From Primula veris (taxonomy: Eukaryota > Streptophyta > Magnoliopsida > Ericales > Primulaceae): 64,000 nucleotides of DNA. Location: positions 28,794,661-28,858,660 of the forward strand of contig OY821748.1 of the NCBI GenBank assembly GCA_963682055.1, read 5' to 3'. Positions 63,901 to 64,000 of this stretch are shown here, one piece after another. The notes under the pieces were generated by a model. It was not told the DNA's origin and searched no databases. It saw nothing but the letters and a program-made list of their open reading frames with translations. The position numbers and the translations under genes were made by a program. Position 1 is the first letter of the stretch. Every line of letters begins with the position of its first letter.

Positions 63901-64000
63901 CATCGATATTGAATTTGTTCACTTCTTTCTCATCCTTTTGAACAATGTAGTAATCTTATTAAGGATTTGGGCTGTGATGGTGTTTAATCATTACCTAATG
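60970..64000. repeat. Satellite array, right arm
   Basis: The same A/B satellite resumes in the same orientation immediately after the retroelement and runs to the window edge. It restarts inside a B monomer, about 30 bp from that monomer's start. Monomers here carry more private changes than those of the core, for example GAATTTGTTCAC at about 62379 and 63911, and TTATGAAGTATTTGG at about 62200. Local duplication is still visible: the segment around 62340-62465 recurs around 63873-64000 at an offset of 1,533 bp, which is seven 219-bp dimers. No gene is visible. Confidence 0.97.

Overview
The window is almost entirely one tandem-repeat (satellite) array, interrupted once by a broken LTR retrotransposon. 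It looks like nuclear DNA of a flowering plant, probably from a centromeric or pericentromeric region. The retroelement is a plant Ty3/gypsy type with an initiator-tRNA-Met primer-binding site, and its layout fits the CRM (centromeric retrotransposon) clade. No host gene, rRNA, tRNA, CRISPR array or bacterial-type feature is visible. The species cannot be named from the sequence.

Layout. 1-57350: satellite, all head-to-tail in one orientation. 57351-60969: a 3.6-kb deleted Ty3/gypsy element on the minus strand, with a full 700-bp 3' LTR at the left and a 312-bp remnant of the 5' LTR at the right. 60970-64000: the same satellite in the same orientation. I estimate about 550 monomers in total.

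The satellite has nested periods. Two related monomer families alternate: A, 114 bp, and B, 105-110 bp, giving dimers near 219 bp. Ten monomers form a higher-order repeat whose marker recurs at exactly 1,099 bp many times. Larger blocks are then duplicated at offsets of 4,495, 5,377, 5,497, 5,693, 8,980 and 17,653 bp. The 5,497-bp and 5,693-bp offsets are direct tandem duplications, and 5,497 equals 3 x 1,099 + 2,200. The region from about 10.6 to 51 kb is a highly homogenised core. The sequences on its two sides share diagnostic variants that the core lacks. Homogeneity falls off near the retroelement and to its right.

The retroelement reads right to left: 5' LTR remnant, primer-binding site, gag, zinc knuckle, protease, reverse transcriptase (RT), a fused integrase C-terminus, purine tract, 3' LTR. 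The pol reading frame runs into the 3' LTR. The element is dead: gag has an in-frame stop, two mutually compensating frameshifts flank the protease-RT linker, and a large in-frame deletion removes the RT thumb, RNase H and most of the integrase. The 5' LTR has lost nearly all of U3 at a 5-bp microhomology with the satellite. Nothing here is a convincing new protein-coding system. The notable content is the satellite's hierarchy and expansion history, and the structure of the element lodged in it.
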